Below are positions 45,849 through 57,400 of a DNA stretch of 64,000 nucleotides, in pieces. The DNA comes from Sorghum bicolor (lineage: Eukaryota; Streptophyta; Magnoliopsida; Poales; Poaceae). The notes under the pieces were generated by a model. It saw only the letters and a program-made list of their open reading frames with translations, was not told the DNA's origin and made no database searches. The stretch spans positions 47,277,166-47,341,165 of the forward strand of contig NC_012873.2 of NCBI RefSeq assembly GCF_000003195.3. Direction: 5' to 3'. Numbering within the stretch: position 1 is the first letter of the stretch; the number at the start of each line of letters is the position of its first letter. A program made the position numbers and the translations under genes.

Positions 45849-46463
45849 TTGATTGAAATAGGTCAAGGCTACCCCTTTTCTAGAACCAAGATCCTATCTT
45901 TTAAGGAAGGTAATGAATCTTTGGCCACATCATGGGGATGGTTTAATCTTCTTAAGAATTTTGGTCTAGACCTAGCCTTACTAAGATCCATGTATTATGC
46001 CCTCAATCTTAGTAATAATTCTACGAAATCCCTAGGTGTAACCTTTGGAGAAGCTTTCCTTTCTTTATTTGTTAGTGAAGCAAGGTTTGTCTTTGATCAA
46101 ATCAGTGGACATACTCGCATCATTAAGGTTCATGGGAAACTCCTAGAGAAAGAGAAGGAATCATCTCCTAAACAAGAAGAGGAAGTTTTAATAGTCATAG
46201 TACAACCATTTAAATCCCATGACATGGCTACCAATCCCAAACTATTAGTACTCCAAAATCCTCCAAGGGAAGAAGAAATTCTACCCTTGGAAATTCCTTC
46301 TAGTGATGATTTTGGGAGGAGTTTAAACTTCTCGCTTCATAAGAGACCTCAGAGGGTATATACTTCAACTCCTTGCAAGAAGAGATCTCTTAGAAAGCAT
46401 CTCAAAGGATATCTAGAAAGACTCAAGAATGGCATGTCAAGTGAAGCCATAGAAGGAGAGTGA
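45849..46463 (+). pseudogene. TE6 gag-like ORF
   Basis: This 204-codon stretch lies 240 bases after the primer site, where gag is expected. FGEAFLSLFVSEARFVFDQI resembles the end of the Athila gag capsid region (GGSLLHVSSKKARLIIDQI in TE5), and the rest is acidic then basic. The usual N-terminal capsid part is not visible. The opening codon is not ATG, and an in-frame stop lies just upstream at 45846. I read it as a shortened gag remnant of a non-autonomous or decayed element. Confidence 0.5.
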
Positions 46464-46797
46464 AGCCATCTAGAAGCCACTCCTATCATTTCCCCTTCTA
46501 TGACCACATTAGATGACTTACCCGAACCCATCTTTAAACCCATCTTGACTCTATGACTCCTCCTATGATCTTTCCCTTGAGACTCATGATGATCCTAGAA
46601 ATCCACCTAGATATACAGATCATAGGATTCATCAAGACCATAAGAATGACCAAGAAGAGCAACATCAATAGCTAGAGAGCAGTAAAAACTTATGTGCTAT
46701 TGCCATTGAATAGATGAACGAGGCTTTAGATGAGACCAACTTGAGAGACAATCTAATGGAAATTTTGTACATTCACAAAGAATCACCCTTGGAGGTT
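46464..46797 (+). other. TE6 internal remnant up to the TE7 insertion
   Basis: This is probably the rest of the gag region with many stops. MNEALDETNLRDNLMEIL can be read near 46711-46764. No other feature is visible. Confidence 0.4.
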
Positions 46798-48311
46798 TGT
46801 TGACGCTCCTTAACGTCCACACTGTACCATCAATTCATGCACCATACAACAAGAAAAGAGTTGTTAATGCATAGTTATAAGGTTTTATCCTAACAAGTTC
46901 CACAAGTTGTGTTGCTCCTACTTGTTTTGTAGGTTATGCATATCTTTCCACATAAAAGTACCTCAAATGATAAAATAGAGCACACCATTGTGAAGAGCTT
47001 GTCAAGATTATCAAAACAGACATATCGTTTGCCCTAATCGAAGTCCCAACGATAGTCCCCATTTGACACGATTGGACTCCTCTAGAATACTTCGGAACCA
47101 TCACCACAAGAGAGCTACAGGGACCAACCTAATAAATTTCATAGCTTTAGTGTAATTCTGGATATTCATGGACTAAAGCAGAAGAATCTGAGGAGGAGTA
47201 GGGATCAAGGAGACCGAATGAGATCAAGTCAGAATCATGCACAAATCAGCGGGAAGGATCTAGAAGACATGAGAAGACACTAGAGCGAAGCGGGAGCGGA
47301 GACAGGTGGGGCCGGTCGGCCTGGGCTCACCTAGCTGTGGCCCCTCCTCGGTGGGGCGGCCTCCAATCCAGCTCTTCGACGCATCCTGGCCCTTGTTTGA
47401 GTTGGTTTTGATTCGAGGGCTGCGGTGCACCGCACCGAACTATAAATGAAGGGGTAGATCCCCCCTTGAGGCAATCACCAGCATAGTTAGATTAGCTTTA
47501 GGGTTATACTCATGTTCATATAGCACTTACCTAGAAAGCCAAGGGGTGAGTGGTAGACATTGTGTAGGCATGGTGCTTAGACATCATCTATCTACGAATG
47601 CACCCTATGTTCCAGGCCTTGTGGTAGATCGCGAAAGTGACTATTATAACTTCATTGAGTCCTCTGCATTTCACCCTCGAATATAGGCCTAGTATAGCCC
47701 AGGACGGGAGGGAAATGTCTTACTATGTTTCTGATCCCCCTCTTAGGACTGCTCCTTAGTATGAATACGGGTTAAGTCTAACCATGATTGCTAGATGTAA
47801 TTGCACTAATTATGGTAGCTCAATGACCTATGATTAGAATAACCTTAGGATTAGTGTTTAGTTTCTAGTTCTTTCCAGAGTCACCCCTAGGTAGGAACAT
47901 GCGCTGTGGGACCGCCCTGTCGAATATCTTAGTTATTATTAATTATCTTTATTTATGGTTTGGTTGATTCCTATTTGAGTAGATCTAGTGGAACTCTTCT
48001 CACAAGTATAAGTTACGGCTTTTATTCTTTATACCTTCACCTGCCTTCCCAGTGGTAGAATTATAAATAACGATACCTATAACTTTCCTAGGTGAAATGC
48101 TACAACAGGAGTATTTTATCTGTGTGCTTGCGGATAACCTTTATTCATCTTTTAAGAGTGCTATGATCATAAGTACTACCACACTTCTTGCATTGTGTTA
48201 GGGATGACAACTTAGTGTAAGCAACATAAGCAGTGTCTCAAACATTTCTGGCACTGTTGTTAGGATTAGGGTTTTCCTCTACTTCTAGTTACACCGTTAG
48301 AAATGTCAACA
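46798..48311 (+). repeat. TE7 5' LTR (1514 bp)
   Basis: It runs from TGTTGACGCTCC to AATGTCAACA. A GC-rich block lies near 47300-47440, a TATAAAT box at about 47441, and the conserved Athila block (GGTGAAATGCTACAAC, GTGCTTGCGGATAA) near 48090-48142. No ORF is supported. Confidence 0.8.
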
Positions 48312-48319
48312 AGCATTTC

Positions 48320-48337
48320 TAGCGCCATTGCTGGGGA
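48320..48337 (+). other. TE7 primer binding site (tRNA-Asp type)
   Basis: TAGCGCCATTGCTGGGGA lies 8 bases after the LTR, a two- to three-base variant of the TE2 site. Confidence 0.82.
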
Positions 48338-49137
48338 AGGCATGGAGGTTAAGAATAAACATTGAATATTTAAAGCATAACTTTGTAATTGTGATAATTG
48401 AGATACACTATTGATCTTTTACTCAAACAGCCTCACCCTATCATTTGTCTATGTGTTTATATTTTAATGCAGGGTAATGTTTGATTGGTTTTGATCATCT
48501 GACATACTACATTGAGGATCTTGAGACACTAATCAGAAAAGCTAAAGCAAAACTCAGGAAGAAGATCCCTCCCACTTTGTTAGAGGAAGACCAGCCAAGA
48601 AGAAGCTTAGCACCTAAGTTTGAAGCAATGACCAAGACTCTCCATTAATTCTCCGCTCCAACCACTACCAACATCAGGACTGGACCCACAGTCAATGTGG
48701 GAGATGAAGTATTCGAGCTCAAGCCAGATTTGATCAACATGGTGCAAGGAAATCAGTTCTATGGGAAAGCACATGAAGATGCGAGTGCTCACCTTCAACA
48801 CTCCCTGAAGATTTGCAACACTTTCACCCTCAAGGGAGTATCCAAAGATGCTATATTACTCCATTTATTCCCATTCTCACTCTTGGGAAGGGGAAAACAA
48901 TGATTCTATGCCAACAAGGATAAGAATACTACATGGGATATATGCTCCACTGCTTTCCTAGCCAAGTTCTTTCCCGTAGGCAAGACGAATGTCTTACATG
49001 CAAAGATCTCAACCTTTTAGCAACAATATAAATAATCTATCCCTAAGGCATGGGAACGCTTCAAAGATTACATATCAGAATGCCCTCATCATGGGATGGA
49101 AGATTAGCTACTTACGCAGCATTCTATCATGGGCTCA

Positions 49138-49383
49138 CTACAAGTGCCCGTGAGAACATGGATGTAGCTGCTGGAGGATCATTTTTATCACTAACTATTC
49201 TTCAAGCCACCGCTCTTGTTGAGAAGATAGCTTCTAACCAAGGATGGAACAAAGAACGCTCTACAAGTGCCCGTGAGAACATGGATGTAGCTATTGGAGG
49301 ATCATTTTTATCGCTCACTATTCTTCAAGCCACCACTCTTGTTGAGAAGATAGCTTCTAACCAAGGATGGAACAAAGAACGCT
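49138..49383 (+). repeat. 123-bp in-frame tandem duplication in TE7 gag
   Basis: There are two copies, 49138-49260 and 49261-49383, each 41 codons (from TSARENMDVA to QGWNKERS). They differ at only a few bases. The duplication keeps the frame. Confidence 0.9.
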
Positions 49384-49636
49384 CTCAGCCATGTAAGAGG
49401 AGAAGAATGCATCAAGTCAAGGAAGTAGACATGCTATTTGCCAAATTGGACCTACTCATGAAGAAGCTTGATGAATGTGATCAAAAGAAGGAAGTCATGC
49501 ATATCCACGACTCTAGAATGACTTGTGAAGTGTGTGGAGGCACTGGCCACATAGGAAGCAACTATCCTGAAGTTCGAGAGGATGCCAACTACATTAACAA
49601 CAACTGCAACTATCATCCCCAATAGAACCAAGGATG

Positions 49637-49641
49637 GAATC
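49637..49641. repeat. TE8 target site duplication, left copy (GAATC)
   Basis: Five bases before the left LTR, repeated at 62011-62015. Confidence 0.92.
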
Positions 49642-50338
49642 TGTTGACACCGTTTTTGGGCACGTGTCTAGGATGGCAGGATAAGGTGGCAGTACGATGT
49701 TTACAAAGTGGGTTGCCGATGAGGATGGTTGCCGATGAGGGAGAAGTTGAACGTGACTAAGTCCACAGGCAGTAATATGGTGCCGATGGCTAGATAAGAA
49801 AGTCTGCCAATGACTATGGCAAAGGGTCTGCCGATGATGCAAAGAGGGAGTCCGGAAGCTGCCGGTCGTTATGTGGAGGAGTTTCGGTTTGTCACGAGGG
49901 ATAGTTTTGTTATTTCCTTAATTATTTGCATCGTTTTGTATACGGATTCCGTGTAATTTGGAATTCGAATTCTAATCGTTTCTGGTTGTAGCTCTTTGAG
50001 CAGGGTATAAATATAGACCCTAGGGCCTTGTAATAAAAGATCAATCAAATGAATCAAACACACGTTTTTACTCATATTCCAGCATTTACTTTTCGACGAC
50101 TTCGTCATACTTTTTCCTTTTGTTACGAGTTCTTAGGAATTCGTCGACTTAAGCTCGGCGTGTTCTCAAGTTCCGCGTGAGTACCTCTTAGCCATGACAT
50201 CCGGGCGCATCGCTGTTGTCAGGACTAAAGTATTCGAGTTATCACCTTTGCCGATAGCAAGATCAAATCGGCTGGCACGCCTTAACGTTTGAATCGGGTA
50301 TTAGCCCTTTGTGTTTGCAGATCAGTTTTGCATCAACA
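49642..50338 (+). repeat. TE8 5' LTR (697 bp)
   Basis: It runs from TGTTGACACC to TGCATCAACA. It includes GCCGAT copies near 49713-49836 and 50250, a TATA box (50006-50015) and AATAAA near 50031. It has 24 bases near 49805-49830 (GCCAATGACTATGGC..) that are missing in the 3' LTR. Confidence 0.93.
50006..50015 (+). promoter_or_regulatory. TE8 LTR TATA box
   Basis: TATAAATATA lies after CAGGG, about 25 bases before AATAAA. It is conserved in the 3' LTR at 61678-61687 and is probably the core promoter for genomic RNA. Confidence 0.7.
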
Positions 50339-50342
50339 CATC

Positions 50343-50362
50343 TTTTGGCACGCCCAGTGGGA
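50343..50362 (+). other. TE8 primer binding site
   Basis: TTTTGGCACGCCCAGTGGGA lies five bases after the 5' LTR. TTTGGC..GCCCAGTGGG-type sites are seen in Tat-lineage elements. I cannot name the tRNA with certainty. Confidence 0.6.
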
Positions 50363-50385
50363 CAGGATTCAAGATCAAGATCAAC

Positions 50386-53300
50386 ATGTCGATCTCTGAC
50401 CTCGATCAAGAGAACGTCATCCCCGTGACGGAGGCCAACCTCAAGGATGAGCAGAAGCAAGCTATTGCCCAAGCCATGGAAGAGTTCAAGCAGCAATGCC
50501 TGAGGTCTTTCAGCATAAACAGGAGCGGCGAAGTGGTCCAGAAAGATGCACTGCCGGCACCACGGTAGGTTACCTTTGACGCCAATCCTGGCAAGCTTCA
50601 AGATATGGTTGACAATGCCATCAATCGAGCGTTGATTAACCAAGCTGGTGTACTGTCTAATACGGTTTTCAATGCCGTGGCAAGAACTTTCAAGGAAGGA
50701 CAAATCCCACCAGATTATGTGGGCCCCTCCCATCATCAGCCAACGGCACCAGAGGTCACGGCTCCATCGGCTGCCTTGACGACTGCAAGTGCACAATCTG
50801 CCGTCCCTCCAAGTACATCGGGGACTACTGGTGCACTATCTATGCCGATGACAACCAACCCACAAATTTCAGTTGGGCAGCATAGACTGACAACAGATAT
50901 GTTGGCATCGGCAATGTCAGGGTTGACTCTTCCTCCCAACTGGTGGGGTTACGGTATGCCTCCAGAGTTGACACCGGGAACATCACAAATAACTGACATG
51001 AGGGGCAAAACTCCTATGACATCGGCACCTCCCAATGCGCCGGTGAACCAGAGTCCTCGGTATACCACAACTACTACTGCAAGGCCTCACACTGGAAATC
51101 CTCAAGATTCAATGTTCCAGATGCCCAACGCATCGGCAGAGTCAATGCTGATGCAACAGAGGTCTATGGCCCAGTCGGGGTATGTCAATTCAACGACGGT
51201 ACCCAATTACCAATCATCGGCAGCACCTATGCTGATGAATGCTAATAATGGATGGCTTGGACAGCAAGCCTTTCCACAATCGCCCCAGCAGAGTTACCAG
51301 ACTACAGGGTTCCAGCAAGGGCAGGTCTATCCCGGGTTCCAAGGTCAGGGGATTCCCAACCAGCCAATGAATTTTGGACAGCAACTCGGGGGACAGCCAA
51401 TCGGTGGACAACAGTTTGGTGGTCCGCAGATTGGAGGACAGGTGATCAATACAATGTTCCGTGCAGATCACGTCCCGAACAGAGACGTGGAGGTTCGCCA
51501 CCAAGTGCCAGATCCGCAGCCGCCTCATCGGCAAGATGCCGATGCATATTGGGCCGATAAGATTGCTGAAGTAATGAGGGAACAATTTGGGATAAAATCC
51601 AAAGTCAACACTTACTCTTATCGGACACCGTATCCTCCCGCGTATGATTTGATCCCACTTCCACATCGGTACAAGGTACCGGATTTTACAAAGTTTTCCG
51701 GGCAGGACGACACGTCAACCATGGAGCATGTCAACAGGTTCATCATTCAATGTGGAGAGGCTGGTAACAGGGACGAATTGAGGGTTCGTCTATTTTCATC
51801 ATCATTGTCTGGATCGGCCTTTACTTGGTTCATATCATTACCTCCCAACTCAGTAATTACTTGGGCCGATCTAGAGAAGCAATTCCACAAATACTTCTTC
51901 TCGGGGGTTCATGAGAAGAAGATCACCGACTTGGTCAAGTTGAGGCAACGTAATGATGAGTCGGTTGAGGGTTTTGTGCAGAGGATACGAGAGGTCAAGA
52001 ATAAATGCTATAGCTTGGTTCTGGATGATCGGCAGCTAGCCGATTTGGCTTTCCAGGGTTTGTTGCCACATATCAGGGATAAGTATGCCTCTCAGGAGTT
52101 CGAAAGTTTAAGTCATTTGGTGCAGAGGATTTCTGATCAAGACATCAAGCCTTTCGAGCCTAAAAGAGCATGGAATAGGAAAGTGTCATTTGTCGATGAA
52201 GCAACAAGCTCAGATTCTGATGAAGAACCAGTAATCGGCTTGGCAGAGTGGGTAAAAAACAAGAAGCCGATGTCTTGTCCTTTTGGGCAGAAGGAACCAG
52301 AGAAGTTTGCTTTTGACACCGCTAAGGCTGATAGGATATTTGACTTTCTACTTCAGGAAGGTCAGATCAAACTGTCACCTAACCATGTGATCCCATCGGC
52401 AGAAGAGTTGAAGAGGATGAGATATTGCAAGTGGCATAATGCAACTTCCCATGACACCAACGAGTGCAAAGTATTCAGACAGCAGCTACAATCGGCTATA
52501 GAGTCAGGGAGAATCAAGTTTGACAGTTCCAAAGCCCAGAAGCCGATGAAGATAGACCAACATCCTTTCCCGACAAACATGTTGGATGCTAAGGGGAAGG
52601 CTAAGGTCTTAACATCGGAGACAACTAAGAAGAGTGCATCGGTAGATCCTCAGCATCAAGTTACTACTGCCGATGCAAGAAGTAAGGGCTTGGTCCAGGA
52701 AGGAACTAGCTCAGGAAGGCCTCCTCGATCTGGTATCGTCATAACTCATAGAAGGCCTCGAGAAAATTGGCAACAACGGGAATATCGGTATCGGCGCCAG
52801 CAGGAAGATTATCGACGGGAAGAAGAAAGACGCCGACAGGAGTGGAATCGGCACAGGGATCATTGGAATTGTCCATTCTTCATCCATTGTTGGGAGGAAA
52901 ATATCAAGCTTCCTACTGTCAGAGACTGCCCTGAGTGCAACGGTTATGATCGGTACGATAGGATCGATCGGCATTATCATGATGGTGAACGGCGATTTAA
53001 TGGGCTGATCAGAGGAAGGGTGTCAGTTCATGACCGGCTGGGGGGCAGATTTAGTGGGCACGGCAGACTTAGTGACCGTGTCCAGTATTTTCCCAGGAAC
53101 CAAGAAGAGCTCGAGGAAATGGCTGATGCGCGGGTTCCCGATGAATTCATATTTTGCAGGGATGCTAACACGCATCGTATGGAGTCAAGGGAGAACCGAC
53201 GCCCGACGGCAAGGCAAAGGCCACTTCCTCCATGGTGCCCTGGAGGATTAACCAAGACACAGAAAAGGAGATTGCAACGTGAAAGGCAAGAAGAGCTAAA

Positions 53301-54033
53301 CAAGGGAGAGAACTCTGGAAGTCGGCAGCCGTCAGACACTAAGAGGGAAGGTCCATCGGCAGGCGTCAACATGGTCTTCATGTTGCCGATGGAGTTTCTT
53401 GCACCAGCCAGTGATGATGAGTTGGAATTTTCTGATCAGATAGCTCAGTTGGCTCTGGATCCGATGACGGCTATCTTTGAGAAACCTGCCGATGACGAGA
53501 GGCAGCATCTTAAAGCTCTGTTCCTCAAAGGAAGGGTTGATGGGCAGCCAATGACCAAGATCCTAGTTGATGGTGGAGCTGCTATTAATATTATGCCGTA
53601 TGCAGTATATCGGAAGCTTGGGAAAGGGGATCAAGATTTGACCAAGACCGATATGATGCTCAAAGACTTTGAAGGAAACGTGTCTCCAGTCAAGGGGGCG
53701 ATATGTGCAGAGTTGACCATCGGCAGCAAAACCTTGCCGACAACTTTTTTCGTGATCAGCGGAAAAGGTGCTTACAACTTATTATTGGGAAGAGATTGGA
53801 TTCATGCCAATTGTTGTATCCCATCTACAATGCATCAATGCTTGGTTCAGTGGGTAGGTGACAAGATTGAGATTGTCCCAGGAGATTCTTCTTATGTTAT
53901 CGCATCGGCAGAAGCGGATACTTACGAAAGGACCAGGTGCATTTCAGGAGAAGTTTGGGAGAAAGATTTTCTCAAAGTTGCCGATTATGAGATTCCACCG
54001 ATCCAAGCAGTCAGTTCTGACGACGGTTTTTAA
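50386..54033 (+). pseudogene. TE8 gag-protease
   Basis: The frame opens at ATG 50386 (MSISDLDQENVIPVTEANLK). It is broken by TAG at 50566-50568 (ancestral Gln likely) and then stays open to TAA 54031-54033. A long Pro/Gln/Gly-rich N-terminal region (about 50700-51450) is followed by the gag capsid-like domain (YKVPDFTKFSGQD to GLLPHIRDKYASQEF, about 51670-52110). A Cys/His cluster (CKWHNATSHDTNEC) and an Arg-rich segment come next. The retropepsin has ILVDGGAAINIMP near 53560-53600, the Asp-Gly-Gly form common in Tat elements, then NLLLGRDWIHAN. Its stop overlaps the start of the next frame (TAATG). Confidence 0.88.
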
Positions 54034-55571
54034 TGGATAGATTCGCCGATGATGGAAAATTAGGCCAGGGATTCACATCAGCCGATGATTTGGTAGAAGT
54101 AGATATAGGTAGTGGTGATAAGCCTAGGCCTACTTTTATTAGTGCTAAATTAGATCCTGAGAGTTTGTTAAAGGAATATAAAGATTGCTTTGCTTGGGAT
54201 TATACCGAGATGCCTGGTTTAGACCGATCAATTGTTGAACATCGGTAACCCATCAAGTCTGGATTTCGGCCACATCAGCAACCAGCCCGCCGATGTAATC
54301 CTAACATTCTACCTGATATTAAGGCCGAAATCACCAAACTTATTGAAGCTAAGTTTATTCGGCAGTGTCGGTATGCCGAGTGGATTTCCAATGTTGTTCC
54401 GGTTTACAAGAAGAACGGGAAGCTTCGGGTGTGCATTGATTTCAGGAATCTCAATAAAGCTACGCCGATGGATGGATACCCAATGCCTGTCGCCGATCTA
54501 CTGGTTGATGCTGCGGCTGGTCATCAGGTCATCAGCTTCATGGATGGTAATGCAGGTTACAATCAAATATTCATGGCGGAGGAGGATATTCCAAAAACCG
54601 CATTCAGGTGTCCTAGTCATGTTGGGCTATTTGAATGGATAGTCATGACTTTTGGGTTGAAGAATGCTGGTGCTACTTATCAAAGGGCTATGAATTTTAT
54701 ATTTCATGAGTTCATCGGCAAGCTCGTGGAGATTTATATTGATGATGTGGTGGTTAAGTCTGGAGATTTCTCAAAGCATCTTGCCGATTTACAAAAAGTG
54801 TTAGAGTGCACAAGGAAGCATGGATTGAAGATGAATCCCAACAAGTGTGCATTTGGTGTATCGGCAGGGCAGTTTCTTGGTTTCATGGTACATCAGAGGG
54901 GTATTGAAATTAGTCGAAGATCTATTGATGCCATCAATAAAATAGTGGCCCCTACCAACAAAACCGAGCTCCAATCCTTGATCGGCAAGGTAAATTTTAT
55001 CACGAGATTTATATCAAATTTGTCTGGTAGGATTCGTGCTTTCAGTCCTCTTCTTAAATTGAAAGCCGATCAAGAGTTTATTTGGGGAGAAGAACAGCAG
55101 TTGGCTCTGGATGAAATCAAGAAGTATCTAGTAAATCCTCCAGTTCTAGTTCCACCTCAACAAGGGAAGCCCTTCAGATTGTATTTATCTACCGATGGAT
55201 CGGTTATCGGTTCAGCTTTAGTTCAAGAATTTGAAGGGAAAGAAAGGGTAATTTATTATTTGAGTAGGAGGTTGATTGATGCTGAAACCAGGTATTCGGC
55301 CATTGAGAAACTATGCTTATGCTTATATTTTTCATGTATCAAGCTGAGACATTACCTGTTATCGGCCGAATGCACTGTTGTTTGCAAAGATGACGTGGTC
55401 CGATACATGCTATCTATGCCTATTATGAGTGGTAGGATCGGTAAATGGATTTTAGCGCTGTCGGAGTTCGATTTGCGTTACGAATCGGCTAAGGCAGTCA
55501 AAGGGCAGATTATGGCCGATTTTGTGACTCAGCATTGCGGTCTAGTGGAAACCTTGGAAATTGTAGCCTAG
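54033..55571 (+). pseudogene. TE8 reverse transcriptase and first RNase H
   Basis: The frame starts at an ATG overlapping the gag stop (TAATG at 54031-54035). It is broken by TAA 54246-54248 (Leu codon likely) in the pre-RT linker and then open to TAG 55569-55571. RT has RVCIDFRNLNKATP, SFMDGNAGYNQIFM, FGLKNAGATYQRAM and the catalytic YIDDVVVKSG near 54735-54764. The first RNase H is derived (LYLSTDGSVIGSALVQE, RLIDAETRYSAIEKLCL, VVCKDDVVRYML), consistent with a degenerate original RNase H in Tat elements. Confidence 0.88.
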
Positions 55572-56384
55572 ACGCTCTTCTTTGATGGATCTACCTGTGA
55601 CCGGGGGGCAGGAATCGGCATTGTATTAGTTTCCCCTAAGGGGAGGAAGTATGAGTTTTCCTTGCCGATTATTGCCACATCAACAAATAATCAGGCTGAG
55701 TATCAGGCTCTGATCAAGGGATTGGAGTTGTTAAGAGAAGTTCGTGCTGATGCTGTTGAAATATTTGGGGATTCTATGTTGGTTATAAATCAATTGGCCG
55801 GAAGCTATGAATGCCGAAGTGAAGTTCTCATAACTTATTTCGAGAGAAGTATGCAACTGTTAAAGGAATTCAAGGATTTCCGATTGGAGCATGTTCCCCG
55901 ACTGCATAATGAAGACGCTAATCGGTTAGCTCAGCATGCCTCGGGATATCAGCCAATGATTAATGCGACATCGGCAGTCGGTGCCGGTGATTGGAGGAAA
56001 GAAATTATTGATTATCTAAAAGATCCATCCAAAAAAGTTGAAAGACGGGTTCGATTTCAAGCAACCAAGTATGTGCTCCTTGAAAATGAATTGTATTATC
56101 GAACTATCGACGGAATTCTTCTCCGATGCTTGGGTGATGATGAAGCTAGAAGTTTGATGGGGGAAATCCATGAAGGAGTGTGTGGAGCGCATCAGTCAGC
56201 TTTTAAGATGAAGTGGATGATTCGAAGGAATGGATATTTTTGGCCAACCATACTTGAAGATTGTTTTAAATATTTCAAGGGATGTCAAGGTTGTCAAAAG
56301 TTTGGTAATATCCAGAGAGCACCCGCATCGGCTATGAATCCTATAATAAAGCCTTGGCCGTTCCGGGATGGGCCATCGATCTGA
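55572..56384 (+). pseudogene. TE8 second RNase H and integrase zinc domain
   Basis: This is the same frame as RT, after a TAG (Trp expected). The second, archaeal-type RNase H reads LFFDGSTCDRGAGIGIVL, TNNQAEYQALIKGLELL, IFGDSMLVINQL and EDANRLAQHAS, so the D-E-D-D residues are present. It is followed by the linker and integrase zinc domain (HEGVCGAHQSAFKMKW, CFKYFKGCQGCQKFG). A frameshift at about 56360-56380 leads to the integrase core in another frame. An extra RNase H of this kind is a known mark of the plant Tat lineage. Confidence 0.87.
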
Positions 56385-57247
56385 TCGGCCAGATTTATCC
56401 ACCATCTAGCAAAGGGCATAAGTTCATTCTAGTTGCCACTGACTATTTCACTAAGTGGGTTGAAGCTATTCCTTTGAAGAAAGTCACATCGGCCAATATG
56501 ATTGATTTTGTGAAGGAGCATATTATTTACCGATTTGGGATTCCCCAAACGATTACTACCGATCAGGGCACCATGTTCACATCGGGGGAGTTCGATGAAT
56601 TCGCAATCGGTATGGGAATTAAAGTGTTGAATTCTTCTCCTTATTATGCTCAAGCCAATGGGCAGGCCGAAGCGTCTAACAAAGGAATTATCAAGCTTAT
56701 TAAATGAAAGATTGAAGAAAATCCTAAGCGGTGGCATACATTATTAAATGAAGCATTGTGGTCTTATCGGATGGCTTGTCATGGATCGACCAAAGTATCA
56801 CCCTATCAATTGGTGTATGGACATGATGCAGTGTTGCCTTGGGAAATTAAGGCTGGATCTAGGCGATTATCTTTTCAAGATCAATTAACTTCCGATGGTT
56901 ATGCCACTTTGATGACCGATGAATTGGACGATCTAGCAGGGCATCGGTTAAAAGCTTTAATGAGTATAGAAGAAAATAAGAAGAGAGTTGCCAGATGGTA
57001 TGATAAGAAAGTGAAGGCTAAAGAGTTTGCCGATGGGGATTTGGTATGGAAATTAATTTTACCAATTGGGACCAAAAGTTCGAAGTTTGGAAAGTGGTCT
57101 CCTAATTGGGAGGGTCCTTATCGGATAAGTCAATCGGCTCCTGGTAATGCCTACATTCTAGAAACCTTCGAAGGAATTGAATTTCCCAGAGCATTAAACG
57201 GCAAATATTTAAAGAAGTACTACCCCAGTATATGGGTCGATGCATAG
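56354..57247 (+). pseudogene. TE8 integrase core and C-terminus
   Basis: After the frameshift the core reads GWAIDLIGQIYPPSSKGHKF with the DDE residues in VATDYFTKWVE, TTDQGTMFTS and GQAEASNKGI. TGA 56705-56707 interrupts it, and the frame then continues with [38 protein letters not shown] and SPNWEGPYRIS to the stop at 57245-57247. There is no chromodomain, as in other Tat elements. Confidence 0.87.
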
Positions 57248-57348
57248 AAGTTTAGGTGCCGATAACACTCCTATCGGCTGGATCCAAATGCTTAGGGACA
57301 AGACTTGGTGTTTCAAAAGTTTAGGTGCCGATAACAGTCCTATCGGCT
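57248..57348 (+). repeat. Two 32-bp direct repeats with inverted GCCGAT arms
   Basis: The copies are at 57248-57279 and 57317-57348 with one mismatch. Each contains GCCGATA, a 7-base spacer and TATCGGC, so each is also an inverted repeat. They lie in the gap between the integrase stop and the end of the antisense gene. Confidence 0.88.
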
Positions 57349-57400
57349 AGACTAAAAGCTGAGGAAGCAGGAAAGCGCAGATATAATGCCGATGGAAACT

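Larger units (their letters stand above)
45254..46797 (+). mobile_element. TE6: Athila-like remnant, outermost element
   Basis: This is a + strand element. The 3' end of its 5' LTR (45254-45607), its primer site and a gag-like region are seen. TE5 inserted in its LTR and TE7 in its internal region. Its remaining LTR would lie left of the window and its 3' part to the right of it. This is the basis for calling it the outermost layer. Confidence 0.72.
48480..49641 (+). pseudogene. TE7 gag, N-terminal and central part
   Basis: A decayed Athila-like gag: YIEDLETLIRKAKAKLRKK, FELKPDLINMVQGNQFYG, LLHLFPFSLLGRGK, then KAWERFKDYISECPHHG and FYHGLTTSARENMD. There are at least five in-frame stops and one frameshift near 49110. 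A 123-base tandem duplication lies at 49138-49383. The zinc knuckle reads CEVCGGTGHIGSNY, with Tyr for the last Cys. The TE8 insertion ends it at 49641. Confidence 0.78.

Noticed and set aside
49642..50338. A CRISPR-like or satellite explanation for the repeated GCCGAT motif
   Set aside because: The copies are irregularly spaced, occur in both orientations and in coding DNA, and have no repeat-spacer layout.
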